NCBI GenBank assembly: GCA_020632995.1
Contig: JACKEN010000016.1
Location: 1 to 64,000 of the forward strand
Length of the DNA stretch: 64,000 nt
Direction of reading: 5' to 3'
From: Deltaproteobacteria bacterium
GTDB lineage: Bacteria > Myxococcota > Kuafuiibacteriia > Kuafuiibacteriales > Kuafuiibacteriaceae
Positions 9,410-18,043 of the stretch are shown here, piece by piece; within the stretch, counting starts at the first letter, position 1, and each line of letters starts with the position of its first letter. Both the position numbers and the translations under genes were made by a program. The notes beneath the pieces were generated by a model. It was given only the letters and a program-made list of their open reading frames with translations, was not told the origin of the DNA and did not search any database.

Positions 9410-9867
9410 GTCAACAGAGCTTGCGCACCCCGCGCCACCGCGAGGTCGGGGCCCACCGCGGCGAGGAGCAGCTCCACCTCCGCCTCGTCGTCCCGCGCGA
9501 GGGCGAGGAGCGCGCGGCCCTTGAGGAGCCGCACCTCCACCTCGAACCGGGCGTGCCCGCCCGCGCGGACGTGGCGCTCGAGGGCCTCGTCGTACGCCGC
9601 CACCGCCGCCTCGTGGCGGCCTGCCGCCGCCCGCACGGTGCCGAGGAGCAGCGGCAAGAGGGGGCTGTCGGCCTCCACCAGGGCCAGCCGAGCGAGGAGC
9701 CCCTCGGCCTCTTCGGACCGGCCCGCCTCCGCCAGGCCGAGGGCCTGCTCGACCAGCTGCTCGACGACCGCGGGCGAAAACCCAATGATTCCGCCAAGGC
9801 TGGTCTCGCCGCGGGCCACCCCTAGCATGGTCGTGGCGAGGTCGGATGATGTAGGCACAGGTGCCAC
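9388..9867 (-). CDS. Small TPR-like protein, possible secretion chaperone
   Basis: The 159-residue protein holds two to three helical repeats of TPR type (EQALGLAEAGRSEEAEGLLARL, then a copy with GTVRAAAGRHEAAVAAYDEAL, both shortened here to key positions A8, G11, A20). It has no signal peptide and is acidic, as are many cytoplasmic chaperones of exported proteins. The downstream 487-residue gene overlaps its end. The resemblance to SycD/LcrH chaperones is weak; a general protein-interaction role is safer. The gene points away from the PH-domain operon, leaving about 85 bases for a divergent promoter region. Confidence 0.5.
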   Translation of the reverse strand: MAPVPTSSDLATTMLGVARGETSLGGIIGFSPAVVEQLVEQALGLAEAGRSEEAEGLLARLALVEADSPLLPLLLGTVRAAAGRHEAAVAAYDEALERHVRAGGHARFEVEVRLLKGRALLALARDDEAEVELLLAAVGPDLAVARGAQALLTCMRARA

Positions 9868-9953
9868 CAGCTCATCATCGGCGAGTTGGGCGTTCTGGTG
9901 CGTGGAAAGCCGCTTCGGGGGCTCCGAACGACGGATGAGGCGACGTTGACCAC

Positions 9954-10478
9954 ATGGCCGGCGTGCGCATGGGTAGGGAGGTGGACATCACCACCATCGA
10001 GCGCCCCCACCGCAAGCTGTGGACCTACTACATCGTCTCTTCCCTGCTCGCCGGCCCCGCCCTGCCCATCGTGCTGCTGGTGCGGTGGTTCCGCTACGAG
10101 ACCCTGCGCTACCGCTTCGATGACGAGGGGATCTCGATGTCGTGGGGCATCCTCTTCCGACGGCAGATCAACCTGACCTACCGGCGCATCCAGGACATCC
10201 ACCTGTCGAGCAACGTCCTCGAGCGGTGGCTCGGCCTCGCTCGCATCGAGATCCAGACCGCGAGCGGCAACGCCGGGGCAGAGATGACGATCGAGGGGCT
10301 CCTCGAGTTCGAGGCCCTGCGCGATCACCTCTACAGCAAGATGCGCGGCACCACCGACAAGGCGGCGAGCGAGGGGAGCTCGGTGCAACAGGAGTTGCTC
10401 ACCGCCCTGCACGCGGTGACGGAGGAGCTGAGCGCGCTGCGCGGGCGCCTCGACGCGAAGGCCGAGGTGCGGTCGTGA
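9954..10478 (+). CDS. PH-domain (bPH2/DUF304, YdbS-like) membrane protein
   Basis: The 174-residue product has a membrane segment near residues 27-45 (VSSLLAGPALPIVLLV) followed by the bPH2 signature, a YRFDDEGISMSWGILFRRQ strand pair and the INLTYRRIQDIHL loop that precedes a helix. The family is found in pairs at the bacterial inner membrane and is thought to bind other envelope proteins. The C-terminus is a short coiled region. Starts at 9954 or 9969 are both possible; no strong ribosome-binding site decides. The next gene starts inside its stop (GTGA), giving a two-gene operon. Confidence 0.7.
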   Translation: MAGVRMGREVDITTIERPHRKLWTYYIVSSLLAGPALPIVLLVRWFRYETLRYRFDDEGISMSWGILFRRQINLTYRRIQDIHLSSNVLERWLGLARIEIQTASGNAGAEMTIEGLLEFEALRDHLYSKMRGTTDKAASEGSSVQQELLTALHAVTEELSALRGRLDAKAEVRS

Positions 10479-11179
10479 AGGCCCTCGAGCGCGTCGTCGT
10501 CAGCGTCCTCAAGATCCCGCCGCCACCCCAGCCCCCCGAGGGCAGCCCTGAGAGCCTCGCGCGCTTCCGGCCGGCCCTGCCCTTCTACCGCTACCTCCAG
10601 GCCCGGTGGGCCCTGGGGCAGTTCGGGGGGTTGGTCGGCCTCCTCGTCGGCTTCGGGTTCGCCGCCACCATCCCGCTCGGGGACTGGCAGTGGGTCCTGT
10701 GGATCGCGGAGTCGATGGGCGTGGTGGCGTACATCGGCCAGCTCGGCTTCAGCCTCGCCGCCCTCTCCCTCGACTACCGGATGCGTTGGTACATGGTGAG
10801 CGACCGCGCCCTCAGGATCCGGGAGGGCATCGTGTTCACTCACGAGCAGACCATGAGCTTCGCCAACATCCAGAACCTCGAGGTTCAGCAAGGTCCCTTG
10901 CAGAGGCTGCTGGGCATCGCGGACGTAGAGGTGACGAGCGCGGGCGGCGGCGGCAGGAGCAGCCACGGGGAGACCGGCCAGCGCGACCTCCACCGCGCCC
11001 GCTTTCGGGGGGTCGACAACGCGGAGCACATCCGCGGGCTGATCCTGGAGCGCCAGCGCTCCTTCAAGGACTCCGGCCTGGGCGACACCGATGACGAGCA
11101 GGAGGCGCGAGACCTGGACGCCGCCCTGATCGAGGCCGCCCGCGGCATGGTCCAGGCCGCCCGGGCGCTGCGCGCCTGA
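10475..11179 (+). CDS. PH-domain (bPH2/DUF304, YdbT-like) membrane protein
   Basis: Translation starts at GTG 10475, overlapping the previous stop by four bases. The 234-residue product has two membrane segments between about residues 45 and 95 (GGLVGLLVGFGFAATIPL and VVAYIGQLGFSLAALSL), then the bPH2 strands MRWYMVSDRALRIREGIV and the typical MSFANIQNLEVQQGPLQRLLG helix-cap motif. This is the second half of the usual YdbS/YdbT-like pair. The last 40 residues are charged and helical. The role of such pairs is poorly defined even in model bacteria. Confidence 0.7.
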   Translation: MKALERVVVSVLKIPPPPQPPEGSPESLARFRPALPFYRYLQARWALGQFGGLVGLLVGFGFAATIPLGDWQWVLWIAESMGVVAYIGQLGFSLAALSLDYRMRWYMVSDRALRIREGIVFTHEQTMSFANIQNLEVQQGPLQRLLGIADVEVTSAGGGGRSSHGETGQRDLHRARFRGVDNAEHIRGLILERQRSFKDSGLGDTDDEQEARDLDAALIEAARGMVQAARALRA

Positions 11180-11212
11180 CGCCACTGACCTGCGACCACG
11201 ACCCCCAGGTCG

Positions 11213-11737
11213 CTACGGTTCGACCACCCCGCGCATGGCCTGGAGCAGGCCAGCCTGCCACTCCGACCAGCTCAGCGGCGAGCCCAGCTCGCGGCGGGCG
11301 GCCCGGTTGATGAGCTCGTGCCGCCCGAACACGACCCCCTCCGCCCCGCCGGACGCGACCCGGGCCTCGATGGTCTCGCACCAGTACCCGCCCTCGCCCG
11401 CCGCGTAGTAGCCGTGGATGCGGCAGGGGAGCGGCCGGTGCAGGTAGGCGCGGCAGCGACCGCGCTCGTCCAACACCGGGCACACCACCGGGTCGCCGGC
11501 GAGCGCCGCCGCCTCCATCCCCGCCATTCCCGACCGGATCGCCTCCGCCTCCGGGAGCGCGTCGATCCCCTCCGCCAGGCGCGACCACTCCGCCGCGCTG
11601 AGGAGCATGGGGGCCCCGAGGCTGCGGCAACAGTCCGCGCAGCCTGACTTGCAGGGCCACGCTGGCGCGTGCTCCCGCACGGCCTCGGTCCGGGCCTCGA
11701 TCTCGGCGTCCAGGAGCTGCAGGCGGGGGTGGGTCAC
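11213..11737 (-). CDS. YkgJ-family cysteine-cluster protein
   Basis: The 174-residue product carries the C-x3-C-x2-CC cluster (CKSGCADCC) near residue 30 and further Cys residues (VVCPVLDERGRCRAYLHRPLPCRIHGY) that together form the zinc- or iron-binding signature of the YkgJ/UPF0153 family. The start is taken as GTG 11737 because upstream in-frame codons include no good start; the frame stays open far upstream only because of base composition. The protein is probably cytoplasmic. It is transcribed divergently from the 932-residue gene that begins 85 bases away. Confidence 0.65.
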   Translation of the reverse strand: MTHPRLQLLDAEIEARTEAVREHAPAWPCKSGCADCCRSLGAPMLLSAAEWSRLAEGIDALPEAEAIRSGMAGMEAAALAGDPVVCPVLDERGRCRAYLHRPLPCRIHGYYAAGEGGYWCETIEARVASGGAEGVVFGRHELINRAARRELGSPLSWSEWQAGLLQAMRGVVEP

Positions 11738-11822
11738 GAGGGGAGCCTGCAGGGTGATGAAGCACGCCTGCAAGGCCAATCGCGGGCGCGACGCCCGGCC
11801 TCCGCTGTGCTTAGATGGGCCG

Positions 11823-14621
11823 GTGAAGCCCCGCACCTGGCTGATCCTCGCCGCCGTGGCCCTCACCCTGGGCGTCCTGTCGTGGCTGAGCCTGGGGCAC
11901 ACCCCACCTTCCCCGGGCCCGACTCCGGTGGCGCCCGCGCCCGACCAGACGGCGAGCGCGAGGCCGAGGGCCCGCTTCGTGCCGATGGTGTCCGGCGCCC
12001 CGTGCAAGGTCTCCGGCACCGTCACCGGCGGCCGCGCGGCGCAGGTCAGCCTGCACTCCCAGACCGGCCAGGTCGACATCCCCGGGCAGGTGGTCGAGGC
12101 GGGCCGCGCCTTCACCGCCGAGCTCCCGGAGCAGGGGCAGGTGGAGGCGCTGGTGGTGGCGGAGGACGGGCGCTCCGGCACCGCCTCGGGCCTGTGCGAT
12201 GGCACCGGGGTGCTCGAGCTGCAGGTCACCCTGCCGGAGCGCGCCGGCCCCGAGCCCACCCTCACCGGGCGCTGCGTGTACCTCGAGACCGGCGCCCCGG
12301 TGGCGGACGGGCGGATCCGGGGCACCTGGGGCCGGGGCGCGCGGGAGCGGGTGGCCTTCGTGGCCCTGGCCGACGAGGACGGCGTCTTCACCGCGGACGC
12401 GCCGGCGGGCTGGTTCCAGGTGAGCTGCGCGAAGGACGGCGACGAGAGCGCCTCGGTGCTGGTGACGGTGGAGTCCGGGACGCAGAAGCGCGTGCAGCTC
12501 TTCGTCGCGGCGCGGGCCGCGGTGGCGGGGGTGGTGCGGGACGAGCAGGGGCCGGTCCCCGGCGTCACGGTGGAGGGCCGCCCCGCCCGCACCGGGCAGG
12601 ACCGCCGGGCCGCGTCGGTGGTGAGCGACCAGGACGGGCGCTTCCTCCTCCCCGGGCTCCCGCCTGGCCCTGTGGTGCTCGAGGCCCAGGACCAGGGGCG
12701 CTTCGCCGAGGCCCGCGCGGTAGCGCAGGTTGCCTTGCCCTACGCGGAGGTCGAGCTGCGGCTGCGCGAGACCGAGGTGACCCTCGAGGGCCGGGTCACC
12801 GCGGACGGGGTCGGCGTCGCCGGGGCTACGGTAGAGGCCTGGGCGCGGCCGGCGCGGGGCCGGCGCCGCATGCGGGCGCAGCGCCTCGACCTCAGCCGAC
12901 GCGCGCTCACCGACGAGGACGGGCACTACGCGCTGGGCGGCCTCGCCCCCGGGCACTTCCAGGTCTCCGCCCAGGCTTCGGGGCGCACCCCGGCCGACGC
13001 CGAGGTGGACCTCGGGCCGGGCACCAACCGCGTCGATCTGATGCTCGCCCCTGCCTGCCAGACCGAGCTCGTGGTGGAGCCGGCGGAGCCCTCGCTCCCG
13101 GTCGTGATCGAGGTGGACGCGGACGGCGCCCCACAGGTGGCGGGTCGCACCGGCGCACCGCTGATCCTCACCGGCCCGCCGGGCCCGGCCCAGGTCCACG
13201 TCCGCACCCTCGGGGCCCAGGTGGCCACCGCATCCGCCGCGGTGACCCTGTGCGGCCCCCCGGTGGTCGTGAGCATCGCCGCCCCGGAGGGCAGCGGCGC
13301 CCTCGAGGTCCACGCCGAAGACAAGACGGGGGCGCCGGTGAGCGGGGTCCGGGTCTGGCTGAGCGGGCCCCCCGGCTTCGGCATCACGACCGAAGACGGC
13401 ACGGTGCGCTTCGAACGCCTCGAGGCGCGCACCTACGAGGTCGGCACCCGCAACAGCGAGACGCAGACGGTGGACGTCCCCGCAGGCGGGGTTGCGCAAG
13501 TCCGCTTCACGATCTCGCGCACGTCGGGCGACGTGACCGGCGCGGTCGAGGCCGCGGGCGCCCCGGTGGAGGGCGCCGCCATCCTCGCCGCCTGCGCCGA
13601 TGACGGGCGCCCCCCCGAGCTGTGGGGCGCGGACGTGGTCGCGCGGAGCGACGCCACCGGCGCGTTCCGCTTCACCCCCGAGGACGGCTCGGTCTGCATG
13701 GTGCGGGCCGAGCACCCCAGCCGAGGGCGCAGTCAACCTGCCTTGCTCCGGGCGGGCGGCGACCCCGGGCGCCTGAGCCTGGAGGCCGCCGCCAACCTCT
13801 CTGGGCGCGTGGTTCGGGCCAAGGACGGCGCCCCGGTGACCAGCTACAACCTGAGCGTGGCGTCGGAGGGCCGAGCGCGCGCGGTGGAGGGCCGGAGCCA
13901 GCGGGTGGAGGACCCCGCGGGGCGCTTCGAGCTGTTGGACCTCGCCCCCGGCGCGGTGGCGCTCGCGGTGGACAGCGCCGAGGGCCGCGGCCGTCTGCAG
14001 GTCAGCTTGCAGCCGGGCGAGACCCGAAGGGACGCGGTGATCTCGGTGTTCGGCAACGGCACCGTCACCGGCCGGGTCCTCAGCAAGGAGGGCCCGCCGG
14101 TGGTGGGGGCCGAGGTGCGGATCGACGGCCAGGCCGGCCCGCTGGCCCGCCTGGTGTCGGGGCAGGACGGGCGCTTCAGCGTGTCCGTCCCCGCGGGGGA
14201 GCAGCTGACGGTCTTCGTCACCGACGAGGACTACTACGTGAAGGGCACCGCGCCCTTCGACCTCGAGCCCGACGGCCCGACCGACGTCGGCGACATCATC
14301 CTCGACCCCCGCGGCGGCCCGGAAGAGAAGGAGGGCGGCATCGGCCTGATGTTCAGCCCCGACCCGAACGGCATCCGGATCATCCGCTTCGTCGAGGACT
14401 CACCGGCCCGAGACGCCGGCGCGCTGGAGGGCGACGTGATCACCGCGATCAACGGCATCCCCTTCGGCAAGGACCCGCTGGTGAACTGGGTCGTGAACCT
14501 GCGCGGGCCGGTGGGCACGCCGGTGGTGCTCCGCATCGAGCGTGGCACGAGCGCGCCGTTCTCGCTCACCGTGATGCGGCGGGCGATCGGCCTGGGCGCG
14601 GTGCCAGACCGGGCGCCCTAG
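11823..14621 (+). CDS. Membrane-anchored multi-Ig-like (carboxypeptidase-regulatory-like) protein with C-terminal PDZ domain
   Basis: GTG 11823 is chosen because it opens with a single signal-anchor helix (LILAAVALTLGVLSWLSL, residues 6-23) and a Pro-rich spacer. Most of the 932 residues are repeated beta-sandwich units of carboxypeptidase-regulatory-like type; each ends with a D-x-DG-x-F/Y-x-L/V-x-x-L motif such as DQDGRFLLPGLPPG, DEDGHYALGGLAPG and QDGRFSVSVPAG. The last ~95 residues form a PDZ domain (IRFVEDSPARDAGALEGD, ITAINGIPF). The protein is probably anchored in the inner membrane and faces the periplasm. Its TAG stop lies in the CTAG at the edge of the 170-bp element described next. 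Confidence 0.75.
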   Translation: MKPRTWLILAAVALTLGVLSWLSLGHTPPSPGPTPVAPAPDQTASARPRARFVPMVSGAPCKVSGTVTGGRAAQVSLHSQTGQVDIPGQVVEAGRAFTAELPEQGQVEALVVAEDGRSGTASGLCDGTGVLELQVTLPERAGPEPTLTGRCVYLETGAPVADGRIRGTWGRGARERVAFVALADEDGVFTADAPAGWFQVSCAKDGDESASVLVTVESGTQKRVQLFVAARAAVAGVVRDEQGPVPGVTVEGRPARTGQDRRAASVVSDQDGRFLLPGLPPGPVVLEAQDQGRFAEARAVAQVALPYAEVELRLRETEVTLEGRVTADGVGVAGATVEAWARPARGRRRMRAQRLDLSRRALTDEDGHYALGGLAPGHFQVSAQASGRTPADAEVDLGPGTNRVDLMLAPACQTELVVEPAEPSLPVVIEVDADGAPQVAGRTGAPLILTGPPGPAQVHVRTLGAQVATASAAVTLCGPPVVVSIAAPEGSGALEVHAEDKTGAPVSGVRVWLSGPPGFGITTEDGTVRFERLEARTYEVGTRNSETQTVDVPAGGVAQVRFTISRTSGDVTGAVEAAGAPVEGAAILAACADDGRPPELWGADVVARSDATGAFRFTPEDGSVCMVRAEHPSRGRSQPALLRAGGDPGRLSLEAAANLSGRVVRAKDGAPVTSYNLSVASEGRARAVEGRSQRVEDPAGRFELLDLAPGAVALAVDSAEGRGRLQVSLQPGETRRDAVISVFGNGTVTGRVLSKEGPPVVGAEVRIDGQAGPLARLVSGQDGRFSVSVPAGEQLTVFVTDEDYYVKGTAPFDLEPDGPTDVGDIILDPRGGPEEKEGGIGLMFSPDPNGIRIIRFVEDSPARDAGALEGDVITAINGIPFGKDPLVNWVVNLRGPVGTPVVLRIERGTSAPFSLTVMRRAIGLGAVPDRAP

Positions 14622-14795
14622 TCCCCTGCGTCAGTGATTCCTCACCGAATTCGCGGCCCCTTCTCGCGCCTGCTGCCCGCGCCGCCTTCGGCTTTCGTCG
14701 GTTGCAGACAACGAGTTTGCGCCCTCCTCACGCGAGCACCAGACACGAGAATGGACTCGCGACTTCAGCAAGGAATCACTGACGCAGGGGACTAG
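14618..14795. mobile_element. MITE-like element: 21-bp perfect terminal inverted repeats flanked by CTAG
   Basis: Bases 14622-14642 and 14771-14791 are perfect inverted copies of each other (21 bp, outer end TCCCCTGCG). Both are flanked by CTAG (14618-14621 and 14792-14795); because CTAG is itself palindromic the inverted repeat reads as 25 bp. The 170-bp unit has no plausible gene. The size, perfect inverted ends and 4-bp flanking repeat fit a non-autonomous transposable element; 4-bp duplications of C-T-A-R type are known for IS5-group elements, but I cannot assign a family. It lies exactly between two convergent genes, and each TAG stop codon is formed by one CTAG copy. A large stem-loop terminator is the alternative reading. 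Confidence 0.7.
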
Positions 14796-15907
14796 AGCGG
14801 GGCGACGTCCGCCTCGCGCGTGTCCCGGGCGAAGACGGCATACTTCTCTCGGCCCACCGGGACCCGGGTCGCGCGCGCCGCGAGGTTCTCCATGCCGCGC
14901 TGGTGGGCCTCCTTCCGCAGCGCCTCGTCCCCGCGCCCGAAGTGGGTGGAGGTCGAGCCCAGGAAGCAGACCCCCTTGTCGCTCAGCGCGTCACCCAGGA
15001 ACGCGAGGTCCACGTCGTTCCGGTGGCCGTGGCAGATGGCCATGTCCTCGTGCAGGACGTCCACGTTCCCGCCGAGGGTGAGCGGCTCGCCGTTGGGCAA
15101 GGTGACCTGCGCATCGAGGAGCTCCTCGGCGTCCGCGTGGAGGTACTGGACCCGGTGGCGCTGGGCCTCGATGACCTCCGCCTCGGACTTGGAGAGCTCG
15201 TTGAGGCCCTTGCCCACCGACGCGAGGGCGTCGTCCAGCCTGAAACCCAGGTTGCTCACCGCCAGCACCAGCTCGCCCCGATCGATGCGGTCGGCGAAGT
15301 GCGCGGCGAGCCGCAGGAAGGTGAGGCCGTACATGCCGCCGAAGTCCACCGCCACCACCGGCCGCGGCGCGCCGTCGGGCCCCTGCCGGCCGCGCTCGAG
15401 CATGCCTTCGAGCTGACGGGCGAGCCGTCGCTCCATCCCCAGGAGCTGAAAGGGATCTCGGCGACGCTCGGGCGGGGCGGCGAGCACGTCGAGCTCGTAG
15501 TCCCCGTAGCCGACCTTCCACATCTCGCCCTGCTCGCGGACGGAGGCCTTGTACTCGGCCGCCTGCCGGGCGCGCTCGTTGAACTTGGGCGCGAGCCGAA
15601 CGCCCTCCGGGATGCGGGTGAGGTGCCCCTCCTTCTGGGCCCGGAGCAGCTCGCGCGGCACCCCGTGGCGCACCGCGAGCATCTGGGGCGAGCGCAGGCC
15701 GAGCGCCTTGCCCCCACCGGAGTGGACGGTGCGCTCCGCCGCCGCGGCCCGCGCCTGGCGCGCCACCGGGCTCGAGCCCAGGGCGGCCGGGTCGACGTCC
15801 GGCGCAGGCGGTCCGCTGCGCTCGACGGGGTTCGATCCACTGGTTTCCCCGAAGATCAGGCGCTGCAGGCGCACTCCCAAGCCGCCGACGATCCCCATCG
15901 GGCCCAT
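14792..15907 (-). CDS. SAM-dependent methyltransferase-like protein
   Basis: The 371-residue product (ATG 15907; an ATG at 15898 is the alternative) has a variable N-terminal third and then a class I methyltransferase-like core: PVVAVDFGGMYGLTFLRLA resembles the glycine-rich SAM loop, followed by NLGFRLDD, YLHADAEELLD and the VDVLHEDMAICHGH strand-loop. There is no signal peptide. The first 120 residues (VHSGGGKALGLRSPQML, KFNERARQAAEYKAS) are not part of the fold and may target or fuse the domain. The substrate is unknown. The TAG stop lies in the right-hand CTAG of the MITE-like element. Confidence 0.5.
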   Translation of the reverse strand: MGPMGIVGGLGVRLQRLIFGETSGSNPVERSGPPAPDVDPAALGSSPVARQARAAAAERTVHSGGGKALGLRSPQMLAVRHGVPRELLRAQKEGHLTRIPEGVRLAPKFNERARQAAEYKASVREQGEMWKVGYGDYELDVLAAPPERRRDPFQLLGMERRLARQLEGMLERGRQGPDGAPRPVVAVDFGGMYGLTFLRLAAHFADRIDRGELVLAVSNLGFRLDDALASVGKGLNELSKSEAEVIEAQRHRVQYLHADAEELLDAQVTLPNGEPLTLGGNVDVLHEDMAICHGHRNDVDLAFLGDALSDKGVCFLGSTSTHFGRGDEALRKEAHQRGMENLAARATRVPVGREKYAVFARDTREADVAPL

Positions 15908-15961
15908 CTTCGGCTGCCCGCGCCGGTTTGTCGCCCCGAATTTCCCTGCTATATGTAGGCA

Positions 15962-16264
15962 GTGGCCCCACCTCGCGCGTTCCAGCTCTGGCGCGGCGCC
16001 GAGCTGTGCGGCTTCCTCGGTGAGGGGCCGGGGCCCTTCGTCACCGCCGTCCGCTCGAGCCTGCCGGCGCCCCGCCTGTCCTGCGCGCGCTTCGTGAGCC
16101 GCTCGCCCCACCACGAGGGCTCCGTCTCGCAGATCTTGAGCGCCGCGACCGACTTCGACGCCGCCCTCGACGCCCTCGTCCAGGCGGGCTTCGAGGCCCG
16201 GCCGATCGCGTTCGGCGAGGCCTTCGGGGCCGCCCCCGCCCCGTTCCTCGGAGGCGTGGAGTGA
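15962..16264 (+). CDS. Small protein of unknown function, coupled to the HExxH peptidase gene
   Basis: A 100-residue frame starting at GTG 15962 ends in a GTGA overlap with the next gene, which supports it as a real co-translated gene. It has no signal peptide or clear family; the C-terminal half (ILSAATDFDAALDALVQAGF) looks helical. A small gene coupled to a larger enzyme gene may encode a chaperone or an inhibitor of that enzyme, but nothing in the sequence proves this. Its start lies 54 bases from the divergent methyltransferase-like gene. Confidence 0.45.
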   Translation: MAPPRAFQLWRGAELCGFLGEGPGPFVTAVRSSLPAPRLSCARFVSRSPHHEGSVSQILSAATDFDAALDALVQAGFEARPIAFGEAFGAAPAPFLGGVE

Positions 16265-17937
16265 AGGTCCGCGACCCGGGCGGGCCGAACCGCGTCGGCG
16301 CGCCGACCGAGCCGGCGCCGAAAGGCTCGGCACCCAAGCCCACCCTCGGCGCCCCCGACTCGGTGCGCCTCGCCACCCGGGGCGACGCCTCTGCCGCGAC
16401 CCGCCGCGCCAACAACCCCCTCGCCGCGCGGCTCGCCGCGGCGCGCGAGCGAGAGACCGAGCTGTCGACCCTGCAGGCCACCCTGGCCGACCCGCGGCGC
16501 CCGGCCGAGGTGCGCGGCAAGGCGGGGGTGGCGGCGGCGCTCCTGTTGGTGCAACGCAACCTGCGCCCGGACGCGGGCGAGGCCGCCCTCAACCAGGCGT
16601 TGGCGCTCGCCCCCGCCCTGGCCGAGAGCCCGGACGCCCAGCGGGCCCGGGTCATGATCCGCCTCGGGCGAGGCGACGCGATGGGCGCGCAGGCCATCCT
16701 GCGCCCGCTGTTGGCCGCGGCGCCCGAGGACCCCGAGCTCATGGTGCTGGCGGCCGAGGCCCGGCGGCAGGAGGGCGACCCGGCCGGCGCCCTGGGCCTG
16801 TTGGCGGAGGCCCGGGCGCTGGTGGATGCCGAGAAGAGCCCTGGCGTAGCCGCACGCCTGGCCTTCACCGCGGCCTACGCCAGCTTCGCGGCCGGGCGCC
16901 CGCAGGACACCTTGCGCTACGGCCGGGAGGCCTTCGCGCTCGGGGTGGGCCCGGCCCGGGACACCCGGGTCGCCTCCAAGGCGTCGCAGCTGCTGCGAGA
17001 GCTCATGTGCCCGGACTTCGAGGCCCCCCACCGGGCCGAGGTGGAGGCGGGCCTGGAGCGCGCCACCGCGGCCTTCCAGCGGGGCGACTGGGACGCGGTG
17101 CAGCTCGAGGCGCAGGCCATCCTGCAGAAGGAGCCCGACGAGGCGCTGGCCTTTCACCTCTTCGCGGTGTCCGAGCAGCGCCGGGTGGACGATCGGCCCC
17201 TGATCGCGGCCCTCGCCACCCCCGAGCAGCGCGCGGCCCTCATCGCCAAGCTGGAGGCGGAGCTGGCCGCGGCCGGCACGACTCCCCAGCGGGCTGTTCC
17301 CGGACTGGGGCGGGCTCAACGAGACGCAGCAGGCCAAGGTCGCCCACAGCGCGCTGTCGTACGGCGCGCTCCTGCCCGACATGCTCGCGGTCCGCCCCGC
17401 TCGGAGCATCCACCTGGTGCCGCCGGGGAGAGCTGTACCAGCCGCGACCCCGACACCGCCCGCACCGCCAAGCACGACGCGTTCGGCCGGCACTGGTACG
17501 GCACCCGGGGCTGGGTGGGGCGCCGGGACGTGGTCATCGGCCTCGAGGACGTCGAGGCCGCGGCCCGCGGCGGCTACGACACCGTGACCCACGAGCTCGG
17601 CCACCTGGCCCACGCCGCGCTGGAGCGCCGGGGGTTCGAGGGCGCGGGGCCCAACACCCGCATCGCGCTGATGCGCCAGGGCCTCGGCCCCGACCAGCTC
17701 CGGAGCTTCGGCGAGGCCCTGACCCGGCGCTTCGACGAGGCCCGAGCCGGCGGCGCGGCCCGCCCGGTCACCGACTATGCCGGCACCTGCGTGGAGGAGT
17801 ACGTGGCGGAGTCCTTGATGGCCGCCGCGAACCCCATCCCCTCCCCCGGCCCTTGCCAGGAGCGGCTCCAGGCCCGGGACCCCAAGATGGCGGCCCTCGC
17901 CGAGGCGATCTTCGCCGACATCTCGCGCCTGCCCTGA
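16261..17937 (+). CDS. TPR-repeat protein with C-terminal HExxH metallopeptidase domain
   Basis: GTG 16261 overlaps the previous stop. The N-terminal 55 residues are disordered, followed by TPR-like repeats (ALNQALALAPALAESPDA, ILRPLLAAAPEDPEL, ARRQEGDPAGALGLLAEA) to about residue 330. The C-terminal part has THELGHLAHA, a zinc HExxH site, and downstream CVEEYVAESLMAA, which supplies the third Glu of a gluzincin. Between about 17282 and 17428 the better frame is another one (reading GLFPDWGGLNETQQAKVAHS), so two compensating indels are inferred, each beside a run of four C or G. No signal peptide is visible. A secreted or effector protease is possible but unproven. Confidence 0.65.
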   Translation: MKVRDPGGPNRVGAPTEPAPKGSAPKPTLGAPDSVRLATRGDASAATRRANNPLAARLAAARERETELSTLQATLADPRRPAEVRGKAGVAAALLLVQRNLRPDAGEAALNQALALAPALAESPDAQRARVMIRLGRGDAMGAQAILRPLLAAAPEDPELMVLAAEARRQEGDPAGALGLLAEARALVDAEKSPGVAARLAFTAAYASFAAGRPQDTLRYGREAFALGVGPARDTRVASKASQLLRELMCPDFEAPHRAEVEAGLERATAAFQRGDWDAVQLEAQAILQKEPDEALAFHLFAVSEQRRVDDRPLIAALATPEQRAALIAKLEAELAAAGTTPQRAVPGLGRAQRDAAGQGRPQRAVVRRAPARHARGPPRSEHPPGAAGESCTSRDPDTARTAKHDAFGRHWYGTRGWVGRRDVVIGLEDVEAAARGGYDTVTHELGHLAHAALERRGFEGAGPNTRIALMRQGLGPDQLRSFGEALTRRFDEARAGGAARPVTDYAGTCVEEYVAESLMAAANPIPSPGPCQERLQARDPKMAALAEAIFADISRLP

Positions 17938-18043
17938 AACACCCGCCGCGGCGCCTCGTACCGCGGCTGTCAGGCGATGATCCGAAGACGCGGCGGACGC
18001 GTACCGGCATCAGATCCCAAACGACGAAAGGCGGAACGAACTC

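Noticed and set aside
11180..11212. Terminator hairpin after the PH-domain operon
   Set aside because: Only a 5-bp GACCT/AGGTC stem with a long loop and no T-run.
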